Positions 16,915 to 25,438 of a stretch of 64,000 nucleotides of DNA are shown here, in pieces. Below the pieces are notes generated by a model. It was not told the DNA's origin. It did no database searches and saw only the letters and a program-made list of their open reading frames with translations. This stretch comes from Pyxidicoccus parkwaysis (GTDB taxonomy: Bacteria; Myxococcota; Myxococcia; Myxococcales; Myxococcaceae): positions 1,178,001-1,242,000 of the forward strand of contig NZ_CP071090.1 in NCBI RefSeq assembly GCF_017301735.1. Direction: 5' to 3'. Position 1 is the stretch's first letter, and each line of letters begins with the position of its first letter. Both the position numbers and the translations under genes were made by a program.

Positions 16915-18509
16915 GGCCGGCGCGCGTCCTTCGTCAGCGTGGCGTCACCGGTGCGGACGATGCGGCCCTCGGGCTTCGCGCGCGGCGCGGGCTTGCCGGT
17001 GCGGAACGCCTCCGCCAGCACGTCCAGCGGCGTGCCCTTCTGCACGGGCGTGGAGGGCAACCCCTTCAGCATCTCGTAGCCGTCCTTGCCGCCCACGAGG
17101 AAGCTCAGCGTGGCGAGCCGGTACGAGGCGTCCGCGTCCAGCGGCTTGCCGCCGACCTTCACATCCACCACGCGCTCACCGGCGGGCCGGCTCGCGTCGT
17201 ACGTGAAGCGCAGACCGGACACCTGCGGGAATCGGCCGGGCTTCGCGTCCTCGCGCGCCAGGCTGACTCCATTCTCCAGCGCCGCCTTCAGCGTGGACCC
17301 CTTCACCTCCACCGTCACCAGCGAGTCCTCGTACGGAAGAATCGCGTGCAATTCGCGCCGCGTCACCACGCCCGCCGGCAGCACCGAGTCCGCTCGCAGC
17401 GCGCCGCCATTCACCAGCGCCACGTCCGCGCCGGCCGCCGCGCGGAACGCATCCGCCACGAACGAGCCCAGGTTCGTCTCGCGCGTGCGCACCTCCACCG
17501 AGCGGCCGTCCAGTGCCACCGGCGTGCGGCCCACGCGCTCGGAGAGCCGGGCGAACAGCGGCTCATACGCCTTCATCGCCGCGTTGAACTCCTTGTCCTC
17601 CGGCACCTTGCGCGTGACGGGGATTCGCTTCCACGTGGCCTTGCGCACCGTGCCCGTCGCCGCGTCCACGTCCAGCGTGAGCCTGCCCAGCTCCACCGCG
17701 TCCGCGGGCACCTTGAAGATGGGCGTCCCCGTGGAGCGGTCCTCCGCGCCCGTGTGGTCATGCCCGCCCAGGATTGCATCCACCTTCACGCACTTCGCGA
17801 GCGCCCGGTCCTCCTCCAGCGGCAGGTGCGTCAGCCCCACCACCACCGTGGCCCCGGCCTCGCGCAGCTTCGCCACCGCGTCCCGCGCCGCCTCGCAGGC
17901 GTCCCCGAAGTTCGTGTCCGGCCCCGGCTTGGAGGTCTTCTTCGTCTCCGCCACCACCACGCCGAACAGGCCCAGCTTCACGCCGCCCACCTCGCGCACG
18001 TCATAGGCCTTCACGCCCTCGAAGACCTTGCCCGTCTTCGCGTCCGTCACGTTGGCGCCGAGCCACGTGAAGTGCGACTCGCGGATGCGCTCACGCAGCG
18101 CCTCGTCGCCGAAGTCGAACTCGTGGTTGCCCAGCACCGCGTAGTCCAGGCCGAGCGCGTTCCACGCATCAATCATCTGCCGGCCCTTGAGCGCCTTTCC
18201 GTCCACCGTCAGCAGCGACTCCACGGACGGCGACAGCGTGTCGCCACCCAGTACCATCACCACGTCCGGCGTCTCCTTCAGCACCTGCTTGCGCAGCGTG
18301 GCCACGCGCGCCAGCCCACCGCGGCGGCCTTCCTCCACCGGTTGCACCTGATACACGTCCGCCAGGTGCAACAGCGTCACCTTGCGCGAGGCAGGCGCAG
18401 CCGGAGCGGAGGGCGGGGCCCCCGAGGCACGGTCCGCCGTCAGCACCACGGCCAACGCGAGCGGCAGGAGCAGGGCCACGCGTCGGGCCGGCGCTGTCGT
18501 CGTCTTCAT
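16896..18509 (-). CDS. Exported 5'-nucleotidase / UshA-like metallophosphoesterase
   Basis: 537 residues. The N-terminus (MKTTTAPARRVALLLPLALAVV) is a signal peptide, so the enzyme is exported. The metallophosphatase domain shows GGDTLSPS, GNHEFDFG, GLTHLP and ILGGHDH. The first metal motif, usually DxH, reads ADVYQ, so the expected His is Tyr. The C-terminal 5'-nucleotidase domain has NGGALRAD and ILPYEDSL. Family members split nucleotides or cyclic nucleotides in the periplasm. I chose the ATG at 18509 for the signal peptide and the GGAGAAAG site about 9 nt upstream; an open extension to 18653 lacks these. The gene ends in a tandem repeat core. Confidence 0.88.
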   Translation of the reverse strand: MKTTTAPARRVALLLPLALAVVLTADRASGAPPSAPAAPASRKVTLLHLADVYQVQPVEEGRRGGLARVATLRKQVLKETPDVVMVLGGDTLSPSVESLLTVDGKALKGRQMIDAWNALGLDYAVLGNHEFDFGDEALRERIRESHFTWLGANVTDAKTGKVFEGVKAYDVREVGGVKLGLFGVVVAETKKTSKPGPDTNFGDACEAARDAVAKLREAGATVVVGLTHLPLEEDRALAKCVKVDAILGGHDHTGAEDRSTGTPIFKVPADAVELGRLTLDVDAATGTVRKATWKRIPVTRKVPEDKEFNAAMKAYEPLFARLSERVGRTPVALDGRSVEVRTRETNLGSFVADAFRAAAGADVALVNGGALRADSVLPAGVVTRRELHAILPYEDSLVTVEVKGSTLKAALENGVSLAREDAKPGRFPQVSGLRFTYDASRPAGERVVDVKVGGKPLDADASYRLATLSFLVGGKDGYEMLKGLPSTPVQKGTPLDVLAEAFRTGKPAPRAKPEGRIVRTGDATLTKDARRPPAPLK

Positions 18510-18771
18510 CTCGGCTCTTTCTCCAGAGGCAGCAGGGGCGCCCGACGGCGCCGCGCAGTCCGCCCGGAGTAGCGCAGTCGCCTTTCGAAGGCGAGCCTCC
18601 ACGCCTTCACACGGCGTGCGTGATACATGCCGATACATGCCGCGTAGCAGCAAATCCGCGTGAATTGCCGCAATGCGGCATGATGGAAAGTTACAGGAAA
18701 GCCGCTTACTGCGTTTGCGCCGGCTTCACCGTGGTTGCTAGGACGGCCCTTAACCAAGGGAGGTCCTCATC
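18510..18771. promoter_or_regulatory. Divergent promoter region with short direct and inverted repeats
   Basis: The spacer between the 5'-nucleotidase-like gene (minus) and the GH13 gene (plus) holds a perfect tandem 10-mer GATACATGCC (18622-18631, 18632-18641). It also holds a palindrome GCCGCA-A-TGCGGC (18667-18679). Either could be a regulator site. A strong Shine-Dalgarno (AAGGGAGG) sits before the GH13 start. Confidence 0.5.
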
Positions 18772-20682
18772 ATGCGGTACGTCAACAAATGGAGCGCGCT
18801 GCTACTGGCCGGCTTGTGGGGCTGTGGCGAGCCTGCTCTCGAGTCGCAACAACAACAGGATTTCGGGCCGCAGACCGCCACCGTCTATCAGCCGCTGTCG
18901 GCTTCGACGCGTCCCGGCATGGGCGCGTCCGTCTACTCGGGCGGTACGACGTTCCGCGTCTGGGCGCCGTTGGCGAAGACCGTCTACGTGAAGGGCGACT
19001 TCAGCGGCTGGAACGGCATCGCGCTGGGCAGTGAGGGCAACGGCAACTTCTCCGGCGACGTGTCCGGCGCGGTGAAGGGCCAGAAGTACAAGTTCGTCAC
19101 CATCAACCAGTGGGATGGCAGCGCGGAGCACGCGGACCCGCGCTCGGCGTGGCAGGAGAACTCGTCCGGCGCCAGCATCATCTACGACCAGGGCACGTAC
19201 TTCTGGAAGTCGCAGCAGTTCAGCACGCCGCCGTTCAACGAGATGGTCATCTACGAGATGCACGTCGGCACGCTCTACGACTCGCCCGGTGGCGGCCCCG
19301 GCAACTGGACCAGCGCGATTGCCAAGCTGGACTACCTGAGGGACCTCGGCGTCAACATGGTGGAGGTCATGCCGGCGTTCGAGTTCGCCGGTGACTTCTC
19401 CTGGGGCTACAACGCGGCCTACCCCTTCGCGCCGGAGAGCGCGTACGGCACCCCCGACGACATGAAGCGCTTCGTGGACGAGGCGCACTACCGCGGCATC
19501 GGCGTCATCTTCGACGTGGTGCACAACCACTACGGCCCCAGTGACTTGCCCATGTGGTGCTTCAGCGGGGACTGCCTCGGCTCGGGCGGCGAGTACTTCT
19601 ACACGGACTGGCGCAAGAACACGCCGTGGGGCAGCACGCGTCCGGACTACGGCCGCCCCGAGGTCCGCGCGTACATCCGCGACTCGATGATGAGCCTGAC
19701 GAATGCCTTCCGCGCGGACGGTCTGCGCTGGGACGCCACCAAGTACATGCGCACCTCGGACGGCAACGAGGGCAACAGCATCGGCGATGCGTGGACGGTG
19801 TTCCGCTCCATCAACCGCGAAATCAACTCGACGCAGCCGTGGAAGATCTCCATCGCGGAGGACTTCGGCGCGGGTGACTCCATCACCAACGACGCCACGT
19901 CGGACACCTCGGGCGGCGGCGGCTTCGACGCGCAGTGGGCGGGCGAGTTCGTCCACCCCGTCCGCCAGGCCGTCATCGAGTCGAACGACGCGAACCGCGA
20001 CATGAACGCGGTGAAGAACGCGATTACGCAGCGCTTCAGCGGCCGGCACACCGCGCGCATCATCTACACGGAGAGCCACGACGAGGTGGCCAACGGCCAC
20101 AGCCGCGTGCCGGAGGAAATCTGGCCGGGCAACGCCGGGAGCTGGGCGTCCAAGAAGCGCTCCACGCTGGCGGCGGGCATCGTGTTCACCTCGCCCGGCG
20201 TCCCCCTCATGTTCCAGGGCCAGGAGATTCTGGAGGACGGCTACTTCTCCGACGGCGACCCGGTGGACTGGAACAAGCTGAACTCGTTCGGCGGCATCAA
20301 GACGCTGTACCGCGACCTCATCCGGATGCGCCGCAACTGGTCCAACAACACGCGCGGCCTGCGCGGCGGCAACGTCAACGTCTACCACGTCAACAACACC
20401 AACAAGGTGATTGCCTATCACCGCTGGGACGTCGGTGGCCCGGGCGATGACGTGGTCATCGTCGCCAACTTCAGCGGCACGTACTTCTCCAGCTACAACG
20501 TGGGCTTCCCGCGCGGCGGTCTCTGGTACGCGCGCTTCAACAGCGACTGGAACGGGTACTCGTCCGACTTCGGCAACACGGCGACGCTGGACACCAACGC
20601 CAACGCCGGCGCCAAGGACGGCCTGGGCTACAACGGCACCATCAAGCTCGGGCCCTACTCGCTGGTCGTCTTCTCGCAGTAA
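18772..20682 (+). CDS. Exported GH13 alpha-glucan-active enzyme (branching-enzyme-like) lipoprotein
   Basis: 636 residues. The N-terminus has a lipobox-like LLLAGLWGC, so a lipid anchor on Cys18 is likely. A CBM48-like domain follows (FRVWAPLAKTVYVKGDFSGWN, split here as FRVWAPLAK and GDFSGWN). The GH13 barrel has DVVHNH, GLRWDATKY (nucleophile Asp), IAEDFG (acid Glu) and TESHDE, so all catalytic residues are present. The overall pattern resembles 1,4-alpha-glucan branching enzyme or trehalohydrolase relatives, but these are normally cytoplasmic. Substrate cannot be fixed from sequence. AAGGGAGG upstream supports the start. A strong stem-loop follows the stop. Confidence 0.85.
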   Translation: MRYVNKWSALLLAGLWGCGEPALESQQQQDFGPQTATVYQPLSASTRPGMGASVYSGGTTFRVWAPLAKTVYVKGDFSGWNGIALGSEGNGNFSGDVSGAVKGQKYKFVTINQWDGSAEHADPRSAWQENSSGASIIYDQGTYFWKSQQFSTPPFNEMVIYEMHVGTLYDSPGGGPGNWTSAIAKLDYLRDLGVNMVEVMPAFEFAGDFSWGYNAAYPFAPESAYGTPDDMKRFVDEAHYRGIGVIFDVVHNHYGPSDLPMWCFSGDCLGSGGEYFYTDWRKNTPWGSTRPDYGRPEVRAYIRDSMMSLTNAFRADGLRWDATKYMRTSDGNEGNSIGDAWTVFRSINREINSTQPWKISIAEDFGAGDSITNDATSDTSGGGGFDAQWAGEFVHPVRQAVIESNDANRDMNAVKNAITQRFSGRHTARIIYTESHDEVANGHSRVPEEIWPGNAGSWASKKRSTLAAGIVFTSPGVPLMFQGQEILEDGYFSDGDPVDWNKLNSFGGIKTLYRDLIRMRRNWSNNTRGLRGGNVNVYHVNNTNKVIAYHRWDVGGPGDDVVIVANFSGTYFSSYNVGFPRGGLWYARFNSDWNGYSSDFGNTATLDTNANAGAKDGLGYNGTIKLGPYSLVVFSQ

Positions 20683-20698
20683 CGTGTGAGGCAGTGAG

Positions 20699-20730
20699 AG
20701 GCGCCCCGTTCATGCTGGAACGGGGCGCCT
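20699..20730. terminator. Strong bidirectional stem-loop
   Basis: Perfect 12-bp stem, AGGCGCCCCGTT / AACGGGGCGCCT, 8-nt loop, followed by TCGTATTT. It lies between the convergent GH13 gene and the MBL gene (stop at 20742). Confidence 0.8.
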
Positions 20731-20741
20731 TCGTATTTGAA

Positions 20742-21488
20742 TCACACGTGGTAGCGGCGGCCCTGTGCGAGCGGCTCGATGACGCTCGCGCCGGTGTCGA
20801 AGTCGTCCGGGTAGTGGATGAGCCGCATCCGGGCGCGCAATTCCGCGGGCAGCGCCGCGAGCTTCTCGTAGGGCGTGTGCACGCCGTAGTTCGTCTCGTG
20901 AATCATCAGGTCCGCCTTCGAGAGCCAGTCGATGAGGTCCCTGTCGAACGCGGTGTCCGCGCTGTAGCCCAGGCACCGTCCCCCCGCGTGGATGCGCAGC
21001 GCGGTGGTGGGCACATGGTGGTACGTCATGCGGCTCTCGATGAGGAACGGCCCGTGCCGCACGCAGGACTCCGTGGAGAGCGGCGTGTGCTCGTAGTAGT
21101 CCTCGAAGTGCTTGTCATTGGGGGCCGCGCCGTGGCGCTCGATGAGGCACTCCATGCCGGCGGCGAGGTGCCCTTCCCAGAGGCGGTCCGCCACGGCGGG
21201 GTGGGCGAGCACCTCCAGCTTCTTCTTCAGCACGAAGAAGGAGAAGTAGCCCAGGCCCTCCAGGCCCGACGCGTGGTCCGCATGCAGGTGGGTGAGGGCC
21301 ACGGCGGTGACGCGGTCCGCGTCGAGCCGCACGCCGGAGGACTCGGAGGCCTCGCGCATCATCTTCCGGATGGGGTGCGGGCAGTCCACGAGGAGGACCT
21401 GGTCCTCCGCCTCGACGGCGAGGCACGAGGAGTAGCGCAGGGCGGAGAAGGCGTCACCGACGCCGAGGGTGACGAAGGACAGGCTCAT
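20742..21488 (-). CDS. MBL-fold (metallo-beta-lactamase superfamily) hydrolase
   Basis: 248 residues. The metal-binding signature THLHADH is present, with further ligands in SADTAFD and a C-terminal His. The layout resembles the RNase Z-like part of the superfamily (phosphodiesterases, tRNA processing), but the substrate is unknown. Its ATG overlaps the coaD stop by 4 nt (21485-21488), so it is translationally coupled as the last gene of a four-gene operon. Confidence 0.82.
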   Translation of the reverse strand: MSLSFVTLGVGDAFSALRYSSCLAVEAEDQVLLVDCPHPIRKMMREASESSGVRLDADRVTAVALTHLHADHASGLEGLGYFSFFVLKKKLEVLAHPAVADRLWEGHLAAGMECLIERHGAAPNDKHFEDYYEHTPLSTESCVRHGPFLIESRMTYHHVPTTALRIHAGGRCLGYSADTAFDRDLIDWLSKADLMIHETNYGVHTPYEKLAALPAELRARMRLIHYPDDFDTGASVIEPLAQGRRYHV

Positions 21489-21982
21489 GGCTGGCTCCGG
21501 ACAGAGGGTGCGAGTCGTTCTCTCAGCTTCGCCGCGACGGCGGGTGGGCAGAAGGCCGAAACATCCTCGCCGCGCGCGACGCGTTCCTTGAGTCCGCTGC
21601 TGCTCACCTCGGCCAGGTGGGCCTCGGCGGGGAGGAAGAGGGTGGACAGTTCCGGCGCGAGGGCGCGGTTGTTCTGCGCGAGCTCCGTCTCGAACTGGGC
21701 GTCGGTGGCGCCGCGCACCCCGCGCAGCAGGACGCTGGCGCCAATCTCGCGAGCGAAGTCCACGATGAGGCCCTCGGTGCGCGCCACGGTGACGTTGGGG
21801 TGGAGCCTCACGGCCTCGCGCACGAGGGCCATTCGCTCGTCGGCGGACAGGAGGGAGCGCTTGTTGGGATTGACGGCCACCACGACGACGACGTGGCCGA
21901 AGAGGCGCGCGGCCTGCCGGACGACGGACAGGTGTCCGGCGGTGACGGGGTCGAAGCTGCCGGCGTAGACGGCGATGGTCAT
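21485..21982 (-). CDS. coaD: Phosphopantetheine adenylyltransferase
   Basis: 165 residues, normal for the family. It makes dephospho-CoA from 4'-phosphopantetheine and ATP, the fourth step of CoA synthesis. Seen: YAGSFDPVTAGH (the nucleotidyltransferase HxGH motif as TAGH), NPNKRSLLSADER, LLRGVRGATDAQFE and EVSSSGLKER. It overlaps the AmpG-like gene by 4 nt upstream and the MBL gene by 4 nt downstream. Coupling of CoA synthesis to a transporter and TetR regulator is not the usual coaD context. Confidence 0.95.
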   Translation of the reverse strand: MTIAVYAGSFDPVTAGHLSVVRQAARLFGHVVVVVAVNPNKRSLLSADERMALVREAVRLHPNVTVARTEGLIVDFAREIGASVLLRGVRGATDAQFETELAQNNRALAPELSTLFLPAEAHLAEVSSSGLKERVARGEDVSAFCPPAVAAKLRERLAPSVRSQP

Positions 21983-23193
21983 GGGGACACCTCGGGAGCC
22001 GCACCGGGCGACACCGTCCGGGGCGGGTGGAAGGTGAGGGCGACGAAGCGCGTGCCGGCGACGCACAGGGCGGCGGACAGCGCGAAGTGCGCGGAGTAGC
22101 CGAGCGCATTCGCGCTGAAGCCACTCACCGCGGCCGCGCCACCGGTGGCGAGCACCACGAGCGAGGCCTGCACGGTGTAGTCAGTGGCAGCGTGCTCGGG
22201 GCGGCAGGCGTCCATCATCGCGGTGAAGACGGCGGCGGTGGCCATGCCGCTCGCCACGTGCTCCACCGCGCAGACGGCGGTGAGCAGCGGCAGCGTCGCG
22301 GTGCCCCGGGCGGCGAGCGCGTACAGCAGCACCGCGCCGGCCTGCGTGACGCCGAAGAGGAGCAGCGCGCGCCGCCGGCCCAGCCGCACCACGAGGCCGC
22401 CGCCGAGGAGCGCGCCCAGCAGGCCCGCGGTGAAGCCCACGCCGCCGAGCATCCAGCCGATGTCCGTGAGCGTCAGCCCCGAGTCCACGAGGAAGGTGCG
22501 AAGCATGCCCGTGGCCAGGGCCTCGCCCGCCTTGTAGACGACGAGCAGCGCGAGCCACGCCCCTGCGCCCGGACGTCGCAGCCACCACGAGAGGCCCAGG
22601 CTCTGCGCGGGAGGAGGCTCGGAAGGGGGCTCGCGGTAGAGGCCAATGGGCACGGTGGCGAGGAGCAGCAGTCCGCCGAGCGCGAGGAACGTGGGGCGCC
22701 AGCCCACCGCGTCGAAGACGGCGAGCATGAGGCCTCCGCCGATAATCATTCCCACGCGGTAGGCGGCCACCTGGATGCCATTGCCCCAGCCGCGCTCTTC
22801 CGGCGCGAGAAGGTCCACCGCGAGCCCGTCCGTGGCGATGTCCTGCGTGGCGGCCAGGAGATTCACGCCCAGCACCGCGGCCATGAGGAGAGTCGTGTCC
22901 AGCCCGGCGGCGGGCAGCGCGAGCGACAGGAGCAGTGCCGCGGACAGGCACTGCAACGGGAGGATGTAGCCGCGCCGCCGGCCCCACGTCTCCGAGCCGT
23001 AGCGGTCCATGGCCGGGGCCCAGAGGAACTTGAGCGCCCACGGCAGGGCCAACAGGTGCGCCAGTCCAATGGCGGGCAGCGACATCCCCTGCTTGCGCAG
23101 CAGCACGGGCAGGGCCTGGGTGAAGAAGCCGAACGGCAGGCCCTGCGACAGGTACAGGCTGGACAGCAGCCCCAGCTTTGCTGGCGTCTTCAT
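21979..23193 (-). CDS. AmpG-like MFS permease
   Basis: 404 residues with about 12 hydrophobic segments. YLSQGLPFGFF near the N-terminus and the signature QDIATDGLAVD place it with the AmpG / acetyl-CoA transporter (AT-1) branch of MFS permeases. AmpG imports anhydromuropeptides; other members carry acyl-CoA. Given that coaD follows directly, a CoA-related or murein-related substrate could be considered, but this is inference. The stop overlaps coaD by 4 nt and the start overlaps the TetR stop by 4 nt. Confidence 0.85.
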   Translation of the reverse strand: MKTPAKLGLLSSLYLSQGLPFGFFTQALPVLLRKQGMSLPAIGLAHLLALPWALKFLWAPAMDRYGSETWGRRRGYILPLQCLSAALLLSLALPAAGLDTTLLMAAVLGVNLLAATQDIATDGLAVDLLAPEERGWGNGIQVAAYRVGMIIGGGLMLAVFDAVGWRPTFLALGGLLLLATVPIGLYREPPSEPPPAQSLGLSWWLRRPGAGAWLALLVVYKAGEALATGMLRTFLVDSGLTLTDIGWMLGGVGFTAGLLGALLGGGLVVRLGRRRALLLFGVTQAGAVLLYALAARGTATLPLLTAVCAVEHVASGMATAAVFTAMMDACRPEHAATDYTVQASLVVLATGGAAAVSGFSANALGYSAHFALSAALCVAGTRFVALTFHPPRTVSPGAAPEVSP

Positions 23194-23798
23194 GCGTCCT
23201 CCCGGGCTTCGACGGTGTCCAACAGCCCAGCGGCCATGCGCTTCACGGTGCCCGCCGCCGAGCCCGGAGGCACGAGGTCGGGCGCGCTCGCGGAGAGCAC
23301 GAAGTAGCCCTGCACCGCGGCGAAGAGCCCCGCTGCGATGGTGCGCGCGCGGCGCTTGCCCACCACGGCGGCGACGAGCAACTCGAGCTGCTCCAGGTCC
23401 GCCTTCACCACCCTGTCGTAGGCGGCGCGCACCTCGGGCTGGCGGATGGCCTCCGCGCTGATGGTGACCCAGCTCGCGACGGCGGACGGGGCCGCGTCTC
23501 CTCCCGTGGCGAGGAACGCGTCGATGAAGGCATCCACCTTCGCGCGTGCGTCATCGCCCTTCACCCGCGCCAGCCGCATCGTCACCCGGATGCGCGCGCG
23601 CGACGCGAGCTGCTCCACCAGCACGAGCAGAATCTCCTGCTTGTCGCTGAAGTGGTAGTGCACCAGCCCCGGGCTCAGCCCCGCCGCCTTCGCGATTTCG
23701 CCCACGGAGGCGCGCTCGTAGCCGCGCTCCGCCATGACCTTGAGCAGCCCGTCGACTATCTGCTGGCGGCGCTCCTCGGTGTTGGATGGACGGGGCAT
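23190..23798 (-). CDS. TetR-family transcriptional regulator
   Basis: 202 residues. The N-terminal helix-turn-helix reads ERGYERASVGEIAKAAGLSP and VHYHFSDKQEIL, typical of TetR. I chose ATG 23798 (MPRPSNTEERR); a TTG 30 nt upstream (23828) lies inside the candidate operator. The C-terminal ligand domain is unassigned. It heads the operon with the AmpG-like permease, coaD and MBL genes, all joined by 4-nt overlaps, and probably represses its own promoter. Confidence 0.9.
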   Translation of the reverse strand: MPRPSNTEERRQQIVDGLLKVMAERGYERASVGEIAKAAGLSPGLVHYHFSDKQEILLVLVEQLASRARIRVTMRLARVKGDDARAKVDAFIDAFLATGGDAAPSAVASWVTISAEAIRQPEVRAAYDRVVKADLEQLELLVAAVVGKRRARTIAAGLFAAVQGYFVLSASAPDLVPPGSAAGTVKRMAAGLLDTVEAREDA

Positions 23799-23806
23799 GG
23801 TGGCCT

Positions 23807-23838
23807 TGTTTATTGGTTGTGTGACCAACTTATAAACA
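23807..23838. promoter_or_regulatory. Candidate TetR operator
   Basis: TTGGT (23813-23817) and ACCAA (23824-23828) form an inverted repeat with a 6-nt spacer. They are flanked by TGTTTAT (23807-23813) and ATAAACA (23832-23838), which are also complementary. This is unusually AT-rich for the genome and sits 9 nt before the TetR start. A -10 element is likely to overlap it. Confidence 0.6.
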
Positions 23839-23856
23839 GGGGCCGAGGAGACGTCA

Positions 23857-23886
23857 ACCCGGCGGCACCAGACAGGGCCGCCGGGT
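23857..23886 (-). terminator. Stem-loop after the alpha/beta hydrolase gene
   Basis: Perfect 10-bp stem ACCCGGCGGC / GCCGCCGGGT with a 10-nt loop. It separates the hydrolase (stop at 23926) from the TetR operon on the same strand, so the two are probably independent transcripts. Confidence 0.65.
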
Positions 23887-23925
23887 GGTCAGGTGAGCGG
23901 CGAGGTGGGCCGCGGGGAATGTGTG

Positions 23926-24771
23926 TCAGGCAGGAGGAGTGCTGGCCGCGTCGAGGTTGGTGTTCATGTACGTCTCGCGCGCGGAGACGAGCGCCTCGAT
24001 TCCGGCCGCCACGAGGTCAGGCACCTCCAGCATGGGGAAGTGGCTGATGGCGGGCAGCTTCATCACGTGGAACCAGGGGTGCTGCGTGCTGAAGGCCACC
24101 TGGGCATCGAGGTACTCGTGCGCGTCCGGCTGCGAGTACAGGTGCAGCGTCGGGGTGGGCGGCCTCAGCCCGAAGAGGGCGCGCAGCGGTGAGCCCTCGC
24201 GGGCGTACGCGGAGGAAATCTCCCGCGCGGCGCGGGCCCACATCTCCTCGCCGAACCCGCCCATGACGTCGCGGGTGTAGCGGATGATGTTCTCGTCCTT
24301 GACGTCCTGCAGCCACATGCCGAACAGCCCCTCGCGAGTCTCACGCCAGCGGTCCGACATCAGGCCCCGCAGGGCGTCGGCGAAGGCGGGGGGCGGCTCG
24401 GAGATGATCCAATCCATCAACACCAGTTGCGGCACGCGCTCGGCGCCCAACTCCCGGCGCAGCTCGATGGCCCACCAGCCCGCATGCGACAGGGCCACGG
24501 GGACCACCTGCCCCGCGCCGCTGGCCTTCACCACGGTGAGCAGGTCCTGCAACACGGTGTCGCTGTCGAAGTCGGCGCCTCCGCCCCCGGACTCTCCGTG
24601 GCCCCGCACGTCCACGCAGAGCACCCGGTGGCGCGCGGCGCAGCGGGCGACCAGCGGCCGGAAGACCTCCCGGGTGGTGCACCAGCCCGGGATGAAGAGC
24701 AGCGTGGGCTCTCCTCGTCCGACGTCTTCGTAATAGATGCGGGCGTCGCCGCTGGAGCGCACCTCGGGCAT
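23926..24771 (-). CDS. Alpha/beta-fold enzyme resembling cofactor-free 2,4-dioxygenase (Hod/Qdo)
   Basis: 281 residues. The sequence follows the pattern I recall for 1H-3-hydroxy-4-oxoquinaldine 2,4-dioxygenase (Hod) along its length: PGWC, RGHG, LSHAGW, LMDW, RWRE..GLF..WL, YAREGSP, HPWF and SHFP. Candidate catalytic residues are Ser95, Asp120, Trp153 and His244, matching the Ser/Asp/Trp/His set known in Hod. Hod cleaves quinolones without metal or cofactor and can degrade the Pseudomonas signal PQS. An ordinary hydrolase role is still possible; one Hod histidine near the N-terminus (after PGWC) is Thr here. GGAGGGAAGG precedes the ATG. It is upstream of, but separated by a stem-loop from, the TetR operon. 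Confidence 0.75.
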   Translation of the reverse strand: MPEVRSSGDARIYYEDVGRGEPTLLFIPGWCTTREVFRPLVARCAARHRVLCVDVRGHGESGGGGADFDSDTVLQDLLTVVKASGAGQVVPVALSHAGWWAIELRRELGAERVPQLVLMDWIISEPPPAFADALRGLMSDRWRETREGLFGMWLQDVKDENIIRYTRDVMGGFGEEMWARAAREISSAYAREGSPLRALFGLRPPTPTLHLYSQPDAHEYLDAQVAFSTQHPWFHVMKLPAISHFPMLEVPDLVAAGIEALVSARETYMNTNLDAASTPPA

Positions 24772-24883
24772 GGCCTTCCCTCCGTGGAACGGTGCCTCCT
24801 CCAGAGGTGGGCAGGCCCGGCCCGCACGGCAGCAGGCGGGCGGGGGAGGGCGCGGACGCCCGGGGATGCGGCTCGCGGCGTCC

Positions 24884-25438
24884 TCAGAAGGACAGCAGCG
24901 ACGTCACCTTGTCCGGGCCCAGGCGCTTCACGCCGTCGAGGAAGGCCAGGTGGATGAGGAAGCTGTAGCCCACCAGCTCCCCACCGAGCTTCTTCACCAG
25001 CCGCGAGGTGGCCTCCGCCGTACCGCCGGTGGCGAGCACGTCGTCCACGATGAGCACGCGCTCGCCCTTGTGGAGGGCGTCCTCGTGCATCTCCAGCCCG
25101 TCCGCGCCGTACTCCAGCGAGTACTTCTCCACGACGGACTTGTACGGCAGCTTGCCCGGCTTGCGCGCGGGGACGAAGCCCGCGTGGAGCGCGAGCGCAA
25201 TCGGCGCGCCCAGCAGGAAGCCGCGGGCCTCCACGCCCACCACCTTGGTGATGTGCTGCCCGCGGAAGGGCGCGGCCATCGCGTTGATGACACGGCCGAA
25301 CAGGCGCGGGTCGGCGAGCACGGGGGTGATGTCCTTGAAGACGATGCCCGGCTTGGGGAAGTCCGGCACGTCGCGCAGCATGGCGCTCACGTCGGCGACG
25401 AGGGTGGTGTCGGTCAGGCTCGTTGCGGGCAGGTTCAT
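24884..25438 (-). CDS. apt: Adenine phosphoribosyltransferase
   Basis: 184 residues, normal for Apt. It converts adenine and PRPP to AMP (purine salvage). The PRPP motif [14 protein letters not shown] is present, as are [13 protein letters not shown] and [11 protein letters not shown]. The start overlaps the dehydrogenase stop by 4 nt (25435-25438), so the two are co-translated. Confidence 0.95.
   Translation of the reverse strand: MNLPATSLTDTTLVADVSAMLRDVPDFPKPGIVFKDITPVLADPRLFGRVINAMAAPFRGQHITKVVGVEARGFLLGAPIALALHAGFVPARKPGKLPYKSVVEKYSLEYGADGLEMHEDALHKGERVLIVDDVLATGGTAEATSRLVKKLGGELVGYSFLIHLAFLDGVKRLGPDKVTSLLSF

Noticed and set aside
23799..23828. TTG start extending the TetR protein by 10 residues
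   Set aside because: It would place the start inside the inverted repeat; ATG 23798 fits family N-termini better.
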